A DNA stretch of 64,000 nt from NCBI RefSeq assembly GCF_020404765.1, contig NZ_JAIVEM010000052.1:1-64000 (forward strand), given 5' to 3'. Source of the DNA: Paenibacillus sp. BJ-4 (GTDB lineage Bacteria > Bacillota > Bacilli > Paenibacillales > Paenibacillaceae). This document shows, one piece after another, positions 44,857 through 53,989 of this stretch. The first letter of the stretch is position 1. Each line of letters opens with the position of its first letter. Position numbers and translations under genes: made by a program. The notes beneath the pieces are model-generated. The model made no database searches, was not told the DNA's origin, and was given only the letters and a program-made list of their open reading frames with translations.

Positions 44857-45999
44857 ATGTTTGATATTCCCTTCTTACGACCTAATTTAGTAAAAAAAGA
44901 AAAATTACTTTCCAATCTTGAAAAAATAGAAGAGACCCGGATTTACTCCAATTATGGTCCCCTAAATAAACTTTTTGAAGAGCGAGTTATTAGTCAAATG
45001 TTTGATGGAACCGGATCAGCAGTCACAGTGCATAACGCTACCATCGGGTTGATGTTGGCGATTTCTCAAAGCAAGCGACCAAAGGGTAGATATGCGGTTA
45101 TGCCAAGCTTTACTTTTGCTGCAACCCCACTTGCTGCCGAGTGGTGCGGGCTTATTCCCTACTTCCTTGACATTGAACCTGAGAATTGGCAAATGAACAG
45201 GGAGCAGTTGGAGCAGACAATCAAGCTGCTGGGGGATGAGATTGCGGTAGTTGTCCCTTATGCCACTTTCGGCTCAGCCATTGATAAATCCGTTTATAAC
45301 AGGCTGCTGGAGCAAGGTATTCCGGTAGTGATCGATGCCGCCGCCAGTTTCGGCACTATGACTTCGGAGGAAGAAGTCGCGCATTTTGGCAAAGGCTTCG
45401 GAGGAGCCGTCGTATACAGCTTTCATGCCACGAAATCCTTCGGTATTGGAGAGGGTGGCCTAGTATATAGTATGGACCAGGATCTCATAAAGCGGATTCG
45501 TCAGGCAGGAAATTTTGGTTTCTCCAGCAGCAGGGAGTCTGTCATCCAAGGTCTAAACAGTAAGATATCCGAGTATACCGCTGCTATCGCTTTAGCCACT
45601 CTCGATCATTTCAAGGCTGTACAGGAGAATAGAAAAACGATCTACCAATATTATCTTCAACAACTGCATCAAACAGGATTATTAGAACATGGATGGTCTA
45701 TGCAAAAACTGCAAGGCACAGTAGTTCACCAATTTATATCCATCCTTAGTCCAGCCTCCCACAGCAATCAAGAAGTCGTTGAATTATTAGCCTCAAATTC
45801 CATAGAAGCCAGAACCTACTTTTCTCCAGCATGCCATCAGCAGAAGCAGTTCCAAAGCTATCCTCATTCTACGCTTGATGTTACCGAGCATATTGCCAAA
45901 CATATTGTCAGCTTGCCCTTATGGGAGGAGCTGGATGAGAAAATCGTTCAAAGAATTGTAAAAGTTCTCGGAAGCTTAGGAAGAGAAAAAACGAGATGA
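44857..45999 (+). CDS. DegT/DnrJ/EryC1 sugar aminotransferase
   Basis: 380 residues from the ATG at 44857, after GAAGGAGG. PLP-binding Lys lies in VYSFHATKSFGIGEGGL near residue 198; PSFTFAATPLAAEWCGL, VVPYATFGS and VIDAAASFGTM are typical. Such enzymes aminate keto sugars on nucleotide carriers. Together with the acyltransferase that overlaps its stop it could form an N-acylated amino sugar, in line with exosporium glycans, though the sugar is unknown. Confidence 0.9.
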   Translation: MFDIPFLRPNLVKKEKLLSNLEKIEETRIYSNYGPLNKLFEERVISQMFDGTGSAVTVHNATIGLMLAISQSKRPKGRYAVMPSFTFAATPLAAEWCGLIPYFLDIEPENWQMNREQLEQTIKLLGDEIAVVVPYATFGSAIDKSVYNRLLEQGIPVVIDAAASFGTMTSEEEVAHFGKGFGGAVVYSFHATKSFGIGEGGLVYSMDQDLIKRIRQAGNFGFSSSRESVIQGLNSKISEYTAAIALATLDHFKAVQENRKTIYQYYLQQLHQTGLLEHGWSMQKLQGTVVHQFISILSPASHSNQEVVELLASNSIEARTYFSPACHQQKQFQSYPHSTLDVTEHIAKHIVSLPLWEELDEKIVQRIVKVLGSLGREKTR

Positions 46000-46637
46000 G
46001 AAAAATTGTGATTTGGGGATCGGGCGGACATGCCAGGGAGATTAACTGGTTATGTGAAGATATGGGAGTTCAGGTGGTAGGCTTTTTAGACGAACGGCCT
46101 GAGACGAAAGGCCAGGTTGTAGATGGCGTTCCTGTATTGGGAACGTTGGCTGATATTGAAGTGTTAAAACAAGAGGTAGAGCTCCTATGCGCAGGAGTGG
46201 GTGACCCGGCATTAAAGAAGCGATTTGCCTATGCTACCATTCGCTCAGGATTTCGTATATCAGCCCCGCTAATACACCCCCATGTTCGCCTGTCTCGAAG
46301 AAATGTCATTGGAGAGGGGAGCATGATCTTTGAGGGGGCAGTCCTGTCGGGCAATATTAAGATTGGAAATCATGTAATTATCAATCGGAGTGTCAGTATC
46401 AGTCATGATGCGGTTATTGGTGATTATGTAACTATATCCCCAGGTGTGAATCTGGCAGGTAATGTAACCATAGATGATGGAGCCTATATTGGCATTGGGG
46501 CCTCGGTACGCGAGAAGCGTCACATCGGCTGTTGGTCAGTGATTGGTGGCGGAGCCTTTGTCAAAGACAATATACCCGAATTTACCATGGCTGCAGGTGT
46601 GCCTGCAGTCATTAAAAAACGATTAGCTGATGGGTAG
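45996..46637 (+). CDS. NeuD/PglD-like sugar acyltransferase
   Basis: 213 residues. N-terminal Rossmann-like domain (VIWGSGGHAREINWL) and C-terminal left-handed beta-helix with hexapeptide repeats; the catalytic His is in SVSISHDAVIGDYVTI. PglD-type enzymes N-acetylate UDP-amino sugars. ATGA overlap with the aminotransferase gene supports sequential action. Confidence 0.9.
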   Translation: MRKIVIWGSGGHAREINWLCEDMGVQVVGFLDERPETKGQVVDGVPVLGTLADIEVLKQEVELLCAGVGDPALKKRFAYATIRSGFRISAPLIHPHVRLSRRNVIGEGSMIFEGAVLSGNIKIGNHVIINRSVSISHDAVIGDYVTISPGVNLAGNVTIDDGAYIGIGASVREKRHIGCWSVIGGGAFVKDNIPEFTMAAGVPAVIKKRLADG

Positions 46638-46650
46638 CTAGTCAAATGAG

Positions 46651-46712
46651 TAAGGCCGTGCTGGAAAAGGTTCTTATACCCCCGATCCCGGCACGGCCTT
46701 ATTGTATTTTAA
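46651..46712 (+). terminator. Terminator of the sugar gene operon
   Basis: TAAGGCCGTGCTGG / CCGGCACGGCCTTA stem with 24-base loop, then ATTGTATTTT. Confidence 0.82.
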
Positions 46713-46850
46713 AGCTTATCTCTCCTATGACGCCAAATTTATTAAAGCGCTTTCCTCCCAGTGTGGCAGTTGCCGTTTACAGAGGGGCTTATTCGTCTTA
46801 CGGGTTATTAAAAATTAAAATTTATTTTTGATTATTTTTGTATTACATAT

Positions 46851-46927
46851 TTTCAAATTAAAACAAAAGTGTTATAGTCTCCATAAACAAAAACAAACAC
46901 TGTAACAAAGCATTTCAAAACTAAAAC
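46851..46927 (+). promoter_or_regulatory. Candidate DeoR operator repeats before the rhamnose genes
   Basis: TTTCAAATTAAAAC (46851-46864) and TTTCAAAACTAAAAC (46913-46927) flank a TTATAGT-like -10 (near 46872). The spacing and placement around a promoter suit an operator for the DeoR-type protein at 52172. Inference only. Confidence 0.45.
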
Positions 46928-46949
46928 GGAATTTGGAGGTCTTTTTCCT

Positions 46950-49019
46950 ATGGTACAAAGTCTGTGGAATTCTTCACAAGCAGCTGAGCAAAAAAGCACG
47001 CTGGAACAGCTCGTATACCGTTCTAACCTCATCGGCACGGACAGGAGTGTGTGCAACTGGGGAGGCGGCAATACTTCGGCCAAAACAACAATACAGGATT
47101 TCCGCGGGCGTGAAGTCGAAGTGATGTATGTCAAGGGCAGCGGTTCTGATCTCGCGACCATGAAAGCGCATAATTTCACAGGGCTTCGTATGGAGGATAT
47201 CCGTCCTTTGTATGAGCGTGAAGATATGTCTGACGAGGATATGGTTGCGTATTTGGCGAATTGTATGATTGATGCCAAGCATCCTCGTGCCTCGATTGAG
47301 ACGCTATTACACGCTTTTTTACCTTTTAGACATGTGGACCATACACACCCGGATGCGATTATCAGCTTATGCTGTGCGCATAATGGCAAGGAGATCGCAA
47401 AGGAAATTTTCGGTGACCGTTTTGTATGGGTGCCTTATATCCGACCTGGCTTTAAGCTGTCGAAAATGATTGCCCAAGGTGTACTGGATCATCCCCAAGC
47501 AGAGTTGGTATTGATGGAAAAGCACGGCCTAGTGACGTGGGGAGATACGTCCGAAGCAGCGTATGCGAAGACAATCGAAATCATTCAGGAAGCAGAAAGC
47601 TATATTAATGCACGTCAAGAGGGAAAACAGCCGTTTGGCGGCGTAAATTATAAAGCGCTTACTTCCAAGGAGCGCCGCAGCATTGCTTCCCAGGTCATGC
47701 CAGCCGTCCGGGGAGCGGTCAGTGATGAGAAAAAGATGATTCTCACCTTTGATGATGCGGAGGATGTGCTGGAGTTTGTGAACGGTCGGGAAGCTGCTGC
47801 TTTATCTCAGGTCGGGGCAGCATGCCCGGATCATCTGGTTCATACCAAGATGAAGCCGCTTTTTGTGGAATGGACACCGGATGTGGAGGATATAGAGGGC
47901 TTGAAGATCAAGCTTGCGGAGGGCATAGCAGCCTACAAGGAGCAATACCAAGCCTATTTTGAACGCAATTGTCATAAGGGAGACATTAGGTTCGAGGCTG
48001 CGCCACGTGTAATTTTGATTCCGGGTGTTGGTATGATAAATACAGGCAAAAGCTGGAGCAATGCGCAGGTGAGCGGTGCCTTGTATCATCGTGCTATCGC
48101 TGTTATGCGGGGGGCAACTGCGTTAGGCGAGTTTGTTTCGCTTAGTGAGAACGAATCGTATAACGTGGAGTACTGGCCTCTGGAGCTTTATAAGCTGTCA
48201 CTCGCGCCGGCAGAAGCTGAATTTTCACGCAAAATTTCGCTCATTACGGGCGGAGCAGGTGGAATCGGCAGTGCAACTGCACGCCGCTTGGTGGAGGAAG
48301 GTGCGCATGTCGTGTTGGCAGACCTGAATCTGGAAGGTGCACAAAAGGTTGCCGCAGAGATAAATAGCAGCTACGGGGAAAACCGTGCCGTAGCTGTAAA
48401 AATGGATGTGACGCAGGAGGATCAAATCCAGGCCGCCTATGCACAAACTGCATTGACCTATGGCGGTGTTGATATCATCGTCAACAATGCAGGCCTGGCC
48501 ACCTCCAGTCCATTCGATGAAACGTCATTAAAGGAATGGAATTTAAACGTGAACGTGCTGGGAACAGGTTATTTTCTGGTCGCGCGCGAAGCGTTCAAGC
48601 TGATGAAGGAGCAGACGCTTGGCGGCAGCATGGTATTCGTCGGCTCCAAAAACTCGGTCTACGCGGGTAAAAATGTAACGGCCTACAGCTCGGTCAAGGC
48701 ACTGGAGGCGCATCTGGCCCGTTGTATTGCCGCAGAAGGCGGCGAATACGGCATTCGTGTGAACACGATTTTGCCGGACGCTATTCTGCAAGGCTCGGCG
48801 ATCTGGAACTCCAACTGGCGCAACGAGCGTGCTGCCGCCTACGGAATTGACCCAGACCAGCTGGAGGAGCATTACCGCAAGCGGACAACCTTGCTGGTAA
48901 ACATCTATCCGCAGGATATCGCGGAGGGCATAGCCTTTTTCGCCTCATCCAAGGCGGAAAAAACGACAGGCTGTATGCTGACCATCGACGGCGGCGTTCC
49001 CGCAGCCTTTACAAGGTAG
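46950..49019 (+). CDS. rhaEW: Bifunctional rhamnulose-1-phosphate aldolase / lactaldehyde dehydrogenase
   Basis: 689 residues. Residues 1 to about 420 are a class II aldolase (metal-site region HVDHTHPDAIISLCCAHNGK, VLMEKHGLVTWGD). Residues about 428-689 are a short-chain dehydrogenase with cofactor loop LITGGAGGIGSATA and catalytic YSSVK. The fusion splits rhamnulose-1-phosphate into DHAP and L-lactaldehyde and oxidises the latter to L-lactate. TTTGGAGGT lies before the ATG. It starts the rhamnose locus. Confidence 0.92.
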   Translation: MVQSLWNSSQAAEQKSTLEQLVYRSNLIGTDRSVCNWGGGNTSAKTTIQDFRGREVEVMYVKGSGSDLATMKAHNFTGLRMEDIRPLYEREDMSDEDMVAYLANCMIDAKHPRASIETLLHAFLPFRHVDHTHPDAIISLCCAHNGKEIAKEIFGDRFVWVPYIRPGFKLSKMIAQGVLDHPQAELVLMEKHGLVTWGDTSEAAYAKTIEIIQEAESYINARQEGKQPFGGVNYKALTSKERRSIASQVMPAVRGAVSDEKKMILTFDDAEDVLEFVNGREAAALSQVGAACPDHLVHTKMKPLFVEWTPDVEDIEGLKIKLAEGIAAYKEQYQAYFERNCHKGDIRFEAAPRVILIPGVGMINTGKSWSNAQVSGALYHRAIAVMRGATALGEFVSLSENESYNVEYWPLELYKLSLAPAEAEFSRKISLITGGAGGIGSATARRLVEEGAHVVLADLNLEGAQKVAAEINSSYGENRAVAVKMDVTQEDQIQAAYAQTALTYGGVDIIVNNAGLATSSPFDETSLKEWNLNVNVLGTGYFLVAREAFKLMKEQTLGGSMVFVGSKNSVYAGKNVTAYSSVKALEAHLARCIAAEGGEYGIRVNTILPDAILQGSAIWNSNWRNERAAAYGIDPDQLEEHYRKRTTLLVNIYPQDIAEGIAFFASSKAEKTTGCMLTIDGGVPAAFTR

Positions 49020-49192
49020 AAAGCCTGGAGCAGTAGTCCATAGAGCTATACACCAGAAAAACAAGAGCTGTGTATGAGAGTAAGATGAAGCTCAGTAAAG
49101 TGATAAATCAATCTGAATGGTTGAGCTTCTTTGGATCACAACAAACTTATCATCGCACTAATTCAGACTACATGATCTTTTTAGATGAATAG

Positions 49193-49229
49193 AACACGCA
49201 AATAAGTTATATGACTTATTTGCGTGTTC
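49193..49229 (+). terminator. Perfect hairpin after the aldolase gene
   Basis: AACACGCAAATAAGT / ACTTATTTGCGTGTT with a six-base loop; only a weak T stretch follows, so it may be a partial terminator or RNA-processing site. Confidence 0.6.
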
Positions 49230-49265
49230 GCATTCTTTATATACACACTGACACTTTAAAATAAA

Positions 49266-49434
49266 AGTGACTTTATGGGTGGTTAGCAGCGGAGCGGGCG
49301 GAATTGTTCTGAAGAAGCGTAGCGTTCGCCTTTATCTCCGGATTTTTACCTTTATATGTTCAATAAAAAAATCCGGAGATAACAGCGATCGGAAGAACAA
49401 TCCGCACGCGAAGCGGCCTCACCCATAACTCACT
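49266..49434. repeat. Large palindromic intergenic element, copy A
   Basis: About 169 bases. The ends AGTGACTTTATGGGTG and CACCCATAACTCACT pair, then GCGGAATTGTTCT with AGAACAATCCGC, and in the centre ATCTCCGGATTTTT with AAAAATCCGGAGAT around a loop. Between outer and inner stems lies an asymmetric core: GAAGAAGCGTAGCGTTCGCC on the left and AACAGCGATCGGAAGA on the right. The same core occurs in copy B at 52955-53092, with different stems. It separates the aldolase and isomerase genes and could be transcribed. Confidence 0.75.
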
Positions 49435-49458
49435 TCATTTTTCCAAGGAGGAACCACG

Positions 49459-50679
49459 ATGAGCGACAAAGCCTATGCCTTATTCGAGGAACAGCAGCAA
49501 CAACGAGGTATTGATCTGGAGCAGGTAAAGACAAAGCTGAAAGCGCTTACCATAGAAACGCCATCCTGGGGCTACGGTGACTCAGGTACACGTTTTAAAG
49601 TCTTTCAGAAAACGGGCGTACCACGTGATCCGTTTGAAAAGTTGGAGGATGCTGCGCAGGTCCACGCAGTTACAGGCTTATGTCCATCAGTCGCCATTCA
49701 TATCCCATGGGATAAGGTGGACAATTATGGCATGCTTCGCAATCATGCCGAAAGCCTCGGTCTGCGGATTGGGGCAGTGAATCCCAACCTATTTCAAGAC
49801 GAGGACTACATGCTAGGCAGTGTCACCAATGTAGACCCGGCAATCCGCCGCAAGGCCACAAACCATTTACTGGAATGCGTGGATATTGCGAAGGAGACGG
49901 GCTCCAACGATTTTAGCCTATGGTTCGCAGATGGAACAAATTATCCGGGCCAGGGGGACATCCGCAAACGGAAAAATTGGATGCTGGAGGCACTCGGCGA
50001 AATGTATAAGGCGCTTACGCCTGATATGCGCATGTTAATTGAATACAAAGCGTTCGAGCCGGCCTTTTACCATACGGATATTGCTGATTGGGGGATGGCT
50101 TACAATTATGCGGCCAAGCTGGGGGCGCAGGCACAGGTGCTTGTAGATACAGGGCATCATCTGCCGGGAGCCAATGTAGAGCATATTGTTGCCTTTTTAA
50201 TTGATGAAAAGCGACTGGGCGGCTTCCATTTTAACAGCTATAAATATGCGGATGATGATCTGATCGTAGGCTCCGCCAATCCGTATGAGCTATTTTTGAT
50301 CTTTTATCAGATTTTGAACGCGGCTCAGGATGTGGATGCAGATATCCGCCACACCGTGGATAAAATTGCTTATTTGATCGACCAGTCGCACAATATCGAA
50401 CCCAAAATTCCGGCCATGATTCGCTCGGTATTGAATGTGCAGACTCAATATGCGAAGGCCTTGCTGATTAATCATACGGAGGTGGAAGAGGCGGCAAACC
50501 GCCAGGATGTGCTGGGTGCGGAGGATGCCGTCCGTAAAGCGTTTGAGTTTGATGTGGCACCGCTGCTCAAAGCGATACGTGAAGAGCAGGGGCTACCTGC
50601 TGATCCAATGAAAGCCTACTTGGCGTCTGATTATGGTACGCAGATTTTGCAAAGAGGCAAGGGTGGTGCAAGCTGGTGA
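49459..50679 (+). CDS. rhaA: L-rhamnose isomerase (RhaI type)
   Basis: 406 residues, TIM-barrel xylose-isomerase superfamily. Metal-site segments include MLIEYKAFEPAFYHTDIADW, QVLVDTGHHLPGANVEHI and GGFHFNSYKYADDDLIVGS. It converts L-rhamnose to L-rhamnulose. AAGGAGGAACC precedes the ATG. It overlaps rhaB by four bases (GTGA). Confidence 0.92.
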   Translation: MSDKAYALFEEQQQQRGIDLEQVKTKLKALTIETPSWGYGDSGTRFKVFQKTGVPRDPFEKLEDAAQVHAVTGLCPSVAIHIPWDKVDNYGMLRNHAESLGLRIGAVNPNLFQDEDYMLGSVTNVDPAIRRKATNHLLECVDIAKETGSNDFSLWFADGTNYPGQGDIRKRKNWMLEALGEMYKALTPDMRMLIEYKAFEPAFYHTDIADWGMAYNYAAKLGAQAQVLVDTGHHLPGANVEHIVAFLIDEKRLGGFHFNSYKYADDDLIVGSANPYELFLIFYQILNAAQDVDADIRHTVDKIAYLIDQSHNIEPKIPAMIRSVLNVQTQYAKALLINHTEVEEAANRQDVLGAEDAVRKAFEFDVAPLLKAIREEQGLPADPMKAYLASDYGTQILQRGKGGASW

Positions 50680-52151
50680 GCATCCTCGCTTATGATTTGG
50701 GGGCAAGCAGCGGCAGGGTCCTGCTCGGACGATTGACAGATTCACGTATAGAGGTGGAGGAAATCCATCGCTTTTCGAATGATCCGGTCAAGGTTGGCGA
50801 ACGCCTGCACTGGGATATGTTGCGTCTGTACCACGAGGTTCAGCTAGGATTGCTCAAAGCCAAGCATATGGGGCTGAATCCGTCCAGTCTGGGGATTGAC
50901 TCCTGGGCGGTCGATTTTGGACTGGTCGGAGGAACCGGAGAATTGCTTGGCAACCCTTATCATTATCGCGATTGGCATACTCACGGGGTGATGGAGGAAG
51001 TACAGGAACGGCTGGGAAAGGAGTTTATTTTTCAGCGTACAGGCATTCAGTTTTTGACGTTTAACACCATATATCAATTGGCTGCAATGCGAAAGATGAG
51101 CTCACCCTTGCTGGAGCAGGCAGAGCATTTCTTGATGATACCTGATCTGCTGCGGTATTTTCTGACAGGTGAAATGTATAACGAATTCTCTAATGCGACC
51201 AGCACGCAATTATATCATCCGTTGCAGCAAGAATGGGATCATGAGCTTTTGGCTGGAATCGACATTCCACGTTCCTGGTTTGGAAAGATGCTGGAGCCGG
51301 GAAGTGTCGCGGGAACCGTCCGCTCATCAGTCATGACCGATCTGGGCATTGAAGCGATTCCTGTGATTGCAGTAGCGGAGCACGATACGGGATCAGCTGT
51401 GGCTGCCGTGCCTGCGCTGGAGCGCTCGTTTGCGTACTTGAGCTGCGGAACATGGTCCCTGATGGGAACGGAAACCGCACAGCCTGTAATCAACGACGAT
51501 ACGCTTCGATATAATTTTACGAACGAAGGCGGGGTAGGGCGGACCTACAGGCTGCTGAAAAACATTATGGGACTGTGGATTTTACAGGAGGTGCGCAGAG
51601 AGTGGGAGCGGCAGGGAAGCTCCTATTCCTTTCCTGAATTGGTTCATATGGCGGAGCAGGCTCCGGCGTTCAACTGTTTGAATGACCCGGATGATGAACT
51701 GTTTCTGCATGCCGGGGATATGAAAACACGTATACGCCAATACTGCCGCAATACTGGGCAGCCCTTGCCAGAGACGCCGGGGGAGATCACACGCTGTATT
51801 TTGGAAAGTCTGGCCTTGAAGTACCGTTACGTTTTGGAACTCACGGAGCGTGTATCAGGGCAACGGTTTAACGGGCTGCATATGGTTGGGGGTGGCATTC
51901 AAAATCGGCTGTTGTGCCAGTGGACGGCCAATTCGATTCAAAAACCTGTGTGGGCGGGACCGGCAGAAGCGAGCGCAATCGGCAATCTTGCGGTACAATG
52001 GATGGCACAGGGAAAGTTCGCCGATATATGGGAAGCACGCCGGGTCATCGCGGATTCTATTACCGTCGAGGGTTATGAACCTGCCGATTCAGAGGCGTGG
52101 GAGGATGCCTACGGACAATTCCGGCAGGTGGCGAGACTTTTTGTACATTAA
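50676..52151 (+). CDS. rhaB: Rhamnulokinase
   Basis: 491 residues, FGGY kinase fold: LAYDLGASSGRVLLGRL at the start, LGIDSWAVDFGLVGGTG, SCGTWSLMGTETAQPV and HMVGGGIQNRLLCQWTANS. Phosphorylates L-rhamnulose at O-1. GTG start overlapping the isomerase stop indicates translational coupling. Confidence 0.93.
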   Translation: MSILAYDLGASSGRVLLGRLTDSRIEVEEIHRFSNDPVKVGERLHWDMLRLYHEVQLGLLKAKHMGLNPSSLGIDSWAVDFGLVGGTGELLGNPYHYRDWHTHGVMEEVQERLGKEFIFQRTGIQFLTFNTIYQLAAMRKMSSPLLEQAEHFLMIPDLLRYFLTGEMYNEFSNATSTQLYHPLQQEWDHELLAGIDIPRSWFGKMLEPGSVAGTVRSSVMTDLGIEAIPVIAVAEHDTGSAVAAVPALERSFAYLSCGTWSLMGTETAQPVINDDTLRYNFTNEGGVGRTYRLLKNIMGLWILQEVRREWERQGSSYSFPELVHMAEQAPAFNCLNDPDDELFLHAGDMKTRIRQYCRNTGQPLPETPGEITRCILESLALKYRYVLELTERVSGQRFNGLHMVGGGIQNRLLCQWTANSIQKPVWAGPAEASAIGNLAVQWMAQGKFADIWEARRVIADSITVEGYEPADSEAWEDAYGQFRQVARLFVH

Positions 52152-52171
52152 AGATGTGGAGTGAGATTGCC

Positions 52172-52930
52172 ATGCTGGTCGCAGAAAGATATGAAATGAT
52201 TGTACAGCTCGTTAATGAAAAAGGAAGCATACGGGTGTCGGAATTGAGCGAGCTGTGCAAAGTAACAGAGGAAACGATCCGTCGCGATCTGGACCGTCTG
52301 GAGCAGGCGGGACGATTGCGTCGTTCGCATGGGGGAGCCGTCAGCGTCAAAAACGAGCAGCCTGAAACACCCTATGCGGTACGAGAAATTATGAACGCAG
52401 AGGAAAAGCGCCGGATTGCCGAGGAAGCGGTCAAGCTGATTCAGCCGCATGATCGTATTTTGCTGGATGCCAGCACGACCGCCTGGTATATGGCATCCAG
52501 TCTGCCGGATATTCCGTTGACGATATTAACGAATTCGATTCGGGTCGCTACAGAGTTGGCGGGTAAGGAAAAAATCGAGATTATTTCCACGGGTGGGCAG
52601 TTGCTTCAACGCTCGCTATCGTTCGTAGGCCCGCTCGCGGAGCGTTCTTTAGAAACCTATTATGTGGATAAGCTGTTTTTTTCCAGCCAGGGGGTTCATC
52701 TGGATCGTGGCATTAGTGAATCGAATGAGCTGCAAGCTCGTCTCAAGCAGAAAATGGTCAGTATCGCTGACCGTGTGATTTTACTGGCAGATGCGAGCAA
52801 ATTTGGACAGCAGGCGTTTACGCATGTTGTAAACCTGTCGCAAGTGTCCGAAATCATCACGGATTCGCGGTTGTCGGGCCCGATTCACAGTCAACTGGAG
52901 GAGCTGTCGATTCCGGTTACGGTTGTGTGA
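52172..52930 (+). CDS. DeoR-family regulator of rhamnose genes
   Basis: About 252 residues. N-terminal DeoR HTH (MIVQLVNEKGSIRVSELSEL, TEETIRRDLDRLEQAG, RLRRSHGGAV) and the DeoRC sugar-phosphate sensor (DASTTAWYMASSL, IISTGGQL, DASKFGQQAF). Twenty bases after rhaB; it likely represses the locus until rhamnulose-1-phosphate or a related phosphate binds. Confidence 0.9.
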   Translation: MLVAERYEMIVQLVNEKGSIRVSELSELCKVTEETIRRDLDRLEQAGRLRRSHGGAVSVKNEQPETPYAVREIMNAEEKRRIAEEAVKLIQPHDRILLDASTTAWYMASSLPDIPLTILTNSIRVATELAGKEKIEIISTGGQLLQRSLSFVGPLAERSLETYYVDKLFFSSQGVHLDRGISESNELQARLKQKMVSIADRVILLADASKFGQQAFTHVVNLSQVSEIITDSRLSGPIHSQLEELSIPVTVV

Positions 52931-52954
52931 ATTTAAAAATGCCAAGGTGGAGGG

Positions 52955-53092
52955 TGTCGCTCCGCGTTTCATTTGATCTTACGATCGCTGTTGCAGTGGG
53001 ATTCTTTGATGATGTAAAACACATATAGGTGAGAATCCCACTGCAAAGGCGAACGCTGACGCTTCTCCAGATTCAAATGAACCGCTATGCTG
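52955..53092. repeat. Large palindromic intergenic element, copy B (inverted)
   Basis: About 138 bases. GTTTCATTTGAT (from 52966) pairs with ATTCAAATGAAC (53071-53082); centrally GCAGTGGGATTC (52993-53004) pairs exactly with GAATCCCACTGC (53033-53044). On the minus strand the core reads GGAGAAGCGTCAGCGTTCGCC on one side and AACAGCGATCGTAAGA on the other, as in copy A. It lies between the DeoR gene and the lut promoter region. Confidence 0.75.
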
Positions 53093-53203
53093 GTATCCCC
53101 TGTAAATGAATTTTTATTGTAGTGAGTAAGTGTCGGTTCAACCCTAATGCCGACAGACCAGATCAGACGTTCCACAGGCAAATGGTCTAACATCAAAATA
53201 ATT

Positions 53204-53217
53204 AGAAAACGTTTACT
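53204..53217 (+). promoter_or_regulatory. cre (CcpA) site upstream of lutABC
   Basis: AGAAAACGTTTACT matches the cre consensus TGWAARCGYTWNCW except the first base. About 45 bases before lutA, it suggests repression by preferred carbon sources. A TGGTCTAACAT segment at 53182-53193 could be a GntR/LutR-type site, with low confidence. Confidence 0.72.
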
Positions 53218-53260
53218 ATCTAGAAAAATAGCTATTCCATGGACGGAAGGGGTGTCTCGT

Positions 53261-53989
53261 ATGAAGGTATCTTTATTTATTACCTGTCTGAGTGATGCGA
53301 TTTATCCCAAGGTGGGGGAAGCGATGGCACGTTTGCTTGCCAGATATGGTGCCCGGCTGGATTTTCCAAAGGTGCAGACATGCTGCGGCCAGCCGTCCTA
53401 TAACAGCGGCTACTGGGATGAAACGAGGGCAGCGGCCAAAACGATTCTGAGAGCGTTTGATGACAGCGATTTTGTCGTATCTCCCTCCGGTTCCTGCACA
53501 TATATGCTTCACCATTACCCCGAGCTGTTCAAGAATGAGCCCGAATGGCTGGACTCGGCGCGGAGGCTGGAGCAAAAGACGTATGAGTTTACGCAATTCA
53601 TGGTACAGGTGCTTGGCGTGACCGATGTGGGCGCGTCTTTTCCGCATACCGTAACCTACCATCCGTCTTGTCACGGCACTCGATTGCTGGGCGTTAAGGA
53701 GGAACCGATGCAGTTGCTTGGCAGCGTAAAGGGCTTGCAATTGGTACCACTCCCTTTTGCCGAGGACTGCTGTGGCTTTGGGGGCACTTTTGCGGTGAAA
53801 ATGCCGGATATTTCGGGAGCGATGGTAACGGAAAAGGTGGATCATATCAGGGAGACGGAGGCCGAGGTACTGGTCGGACTGGATATGGCCTGCTTAATGA
53901 ATATTGCCGGGAATCTTCGCTATCGGGAAGAGCCGGTTCGGGTTATGCATTTGGCTGAACTGCTGTATGAAGGAGTGAAGCACGCATGA
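53261..53989 (+). CDS. lutA: L-lactate oxidation iron-sulfur protein LutA
   Basis: 242 residues from the ATG at 53261 after GGAAGGGG. Two CCG domains typical of LutA/GlpC: TCCGQPSYNSG near residue 40 and DCCGFGGTFAV near 168. With LutB and LutC it oxidises L-lactate to pyruvate. An upstream in-frame ATG at 53147 would cross the cre site and is rejected. Confidence 0.93.
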   Translation: MKVSLFITCLSDAIYPKVGEAMARLLARYGARLDFPKVQTCCGQPSYNSGYWDETRAAAKTILRAFDDSDFVVSPSGSCTYMLHHYPELFKNEPEWLDSARRLEQKTYEFTQFMVQVLGVTDVGASFPHTVTYHPSCHGTRLLGVKEEPMQLLGSVKGLQLVPLPFAEDCCGFGGTFAVKMPDISGAMVTEKVDHIRETEAEVLVGLDMACLMNIAGNLRYREEPVRVMHLAELLYEGVKHA

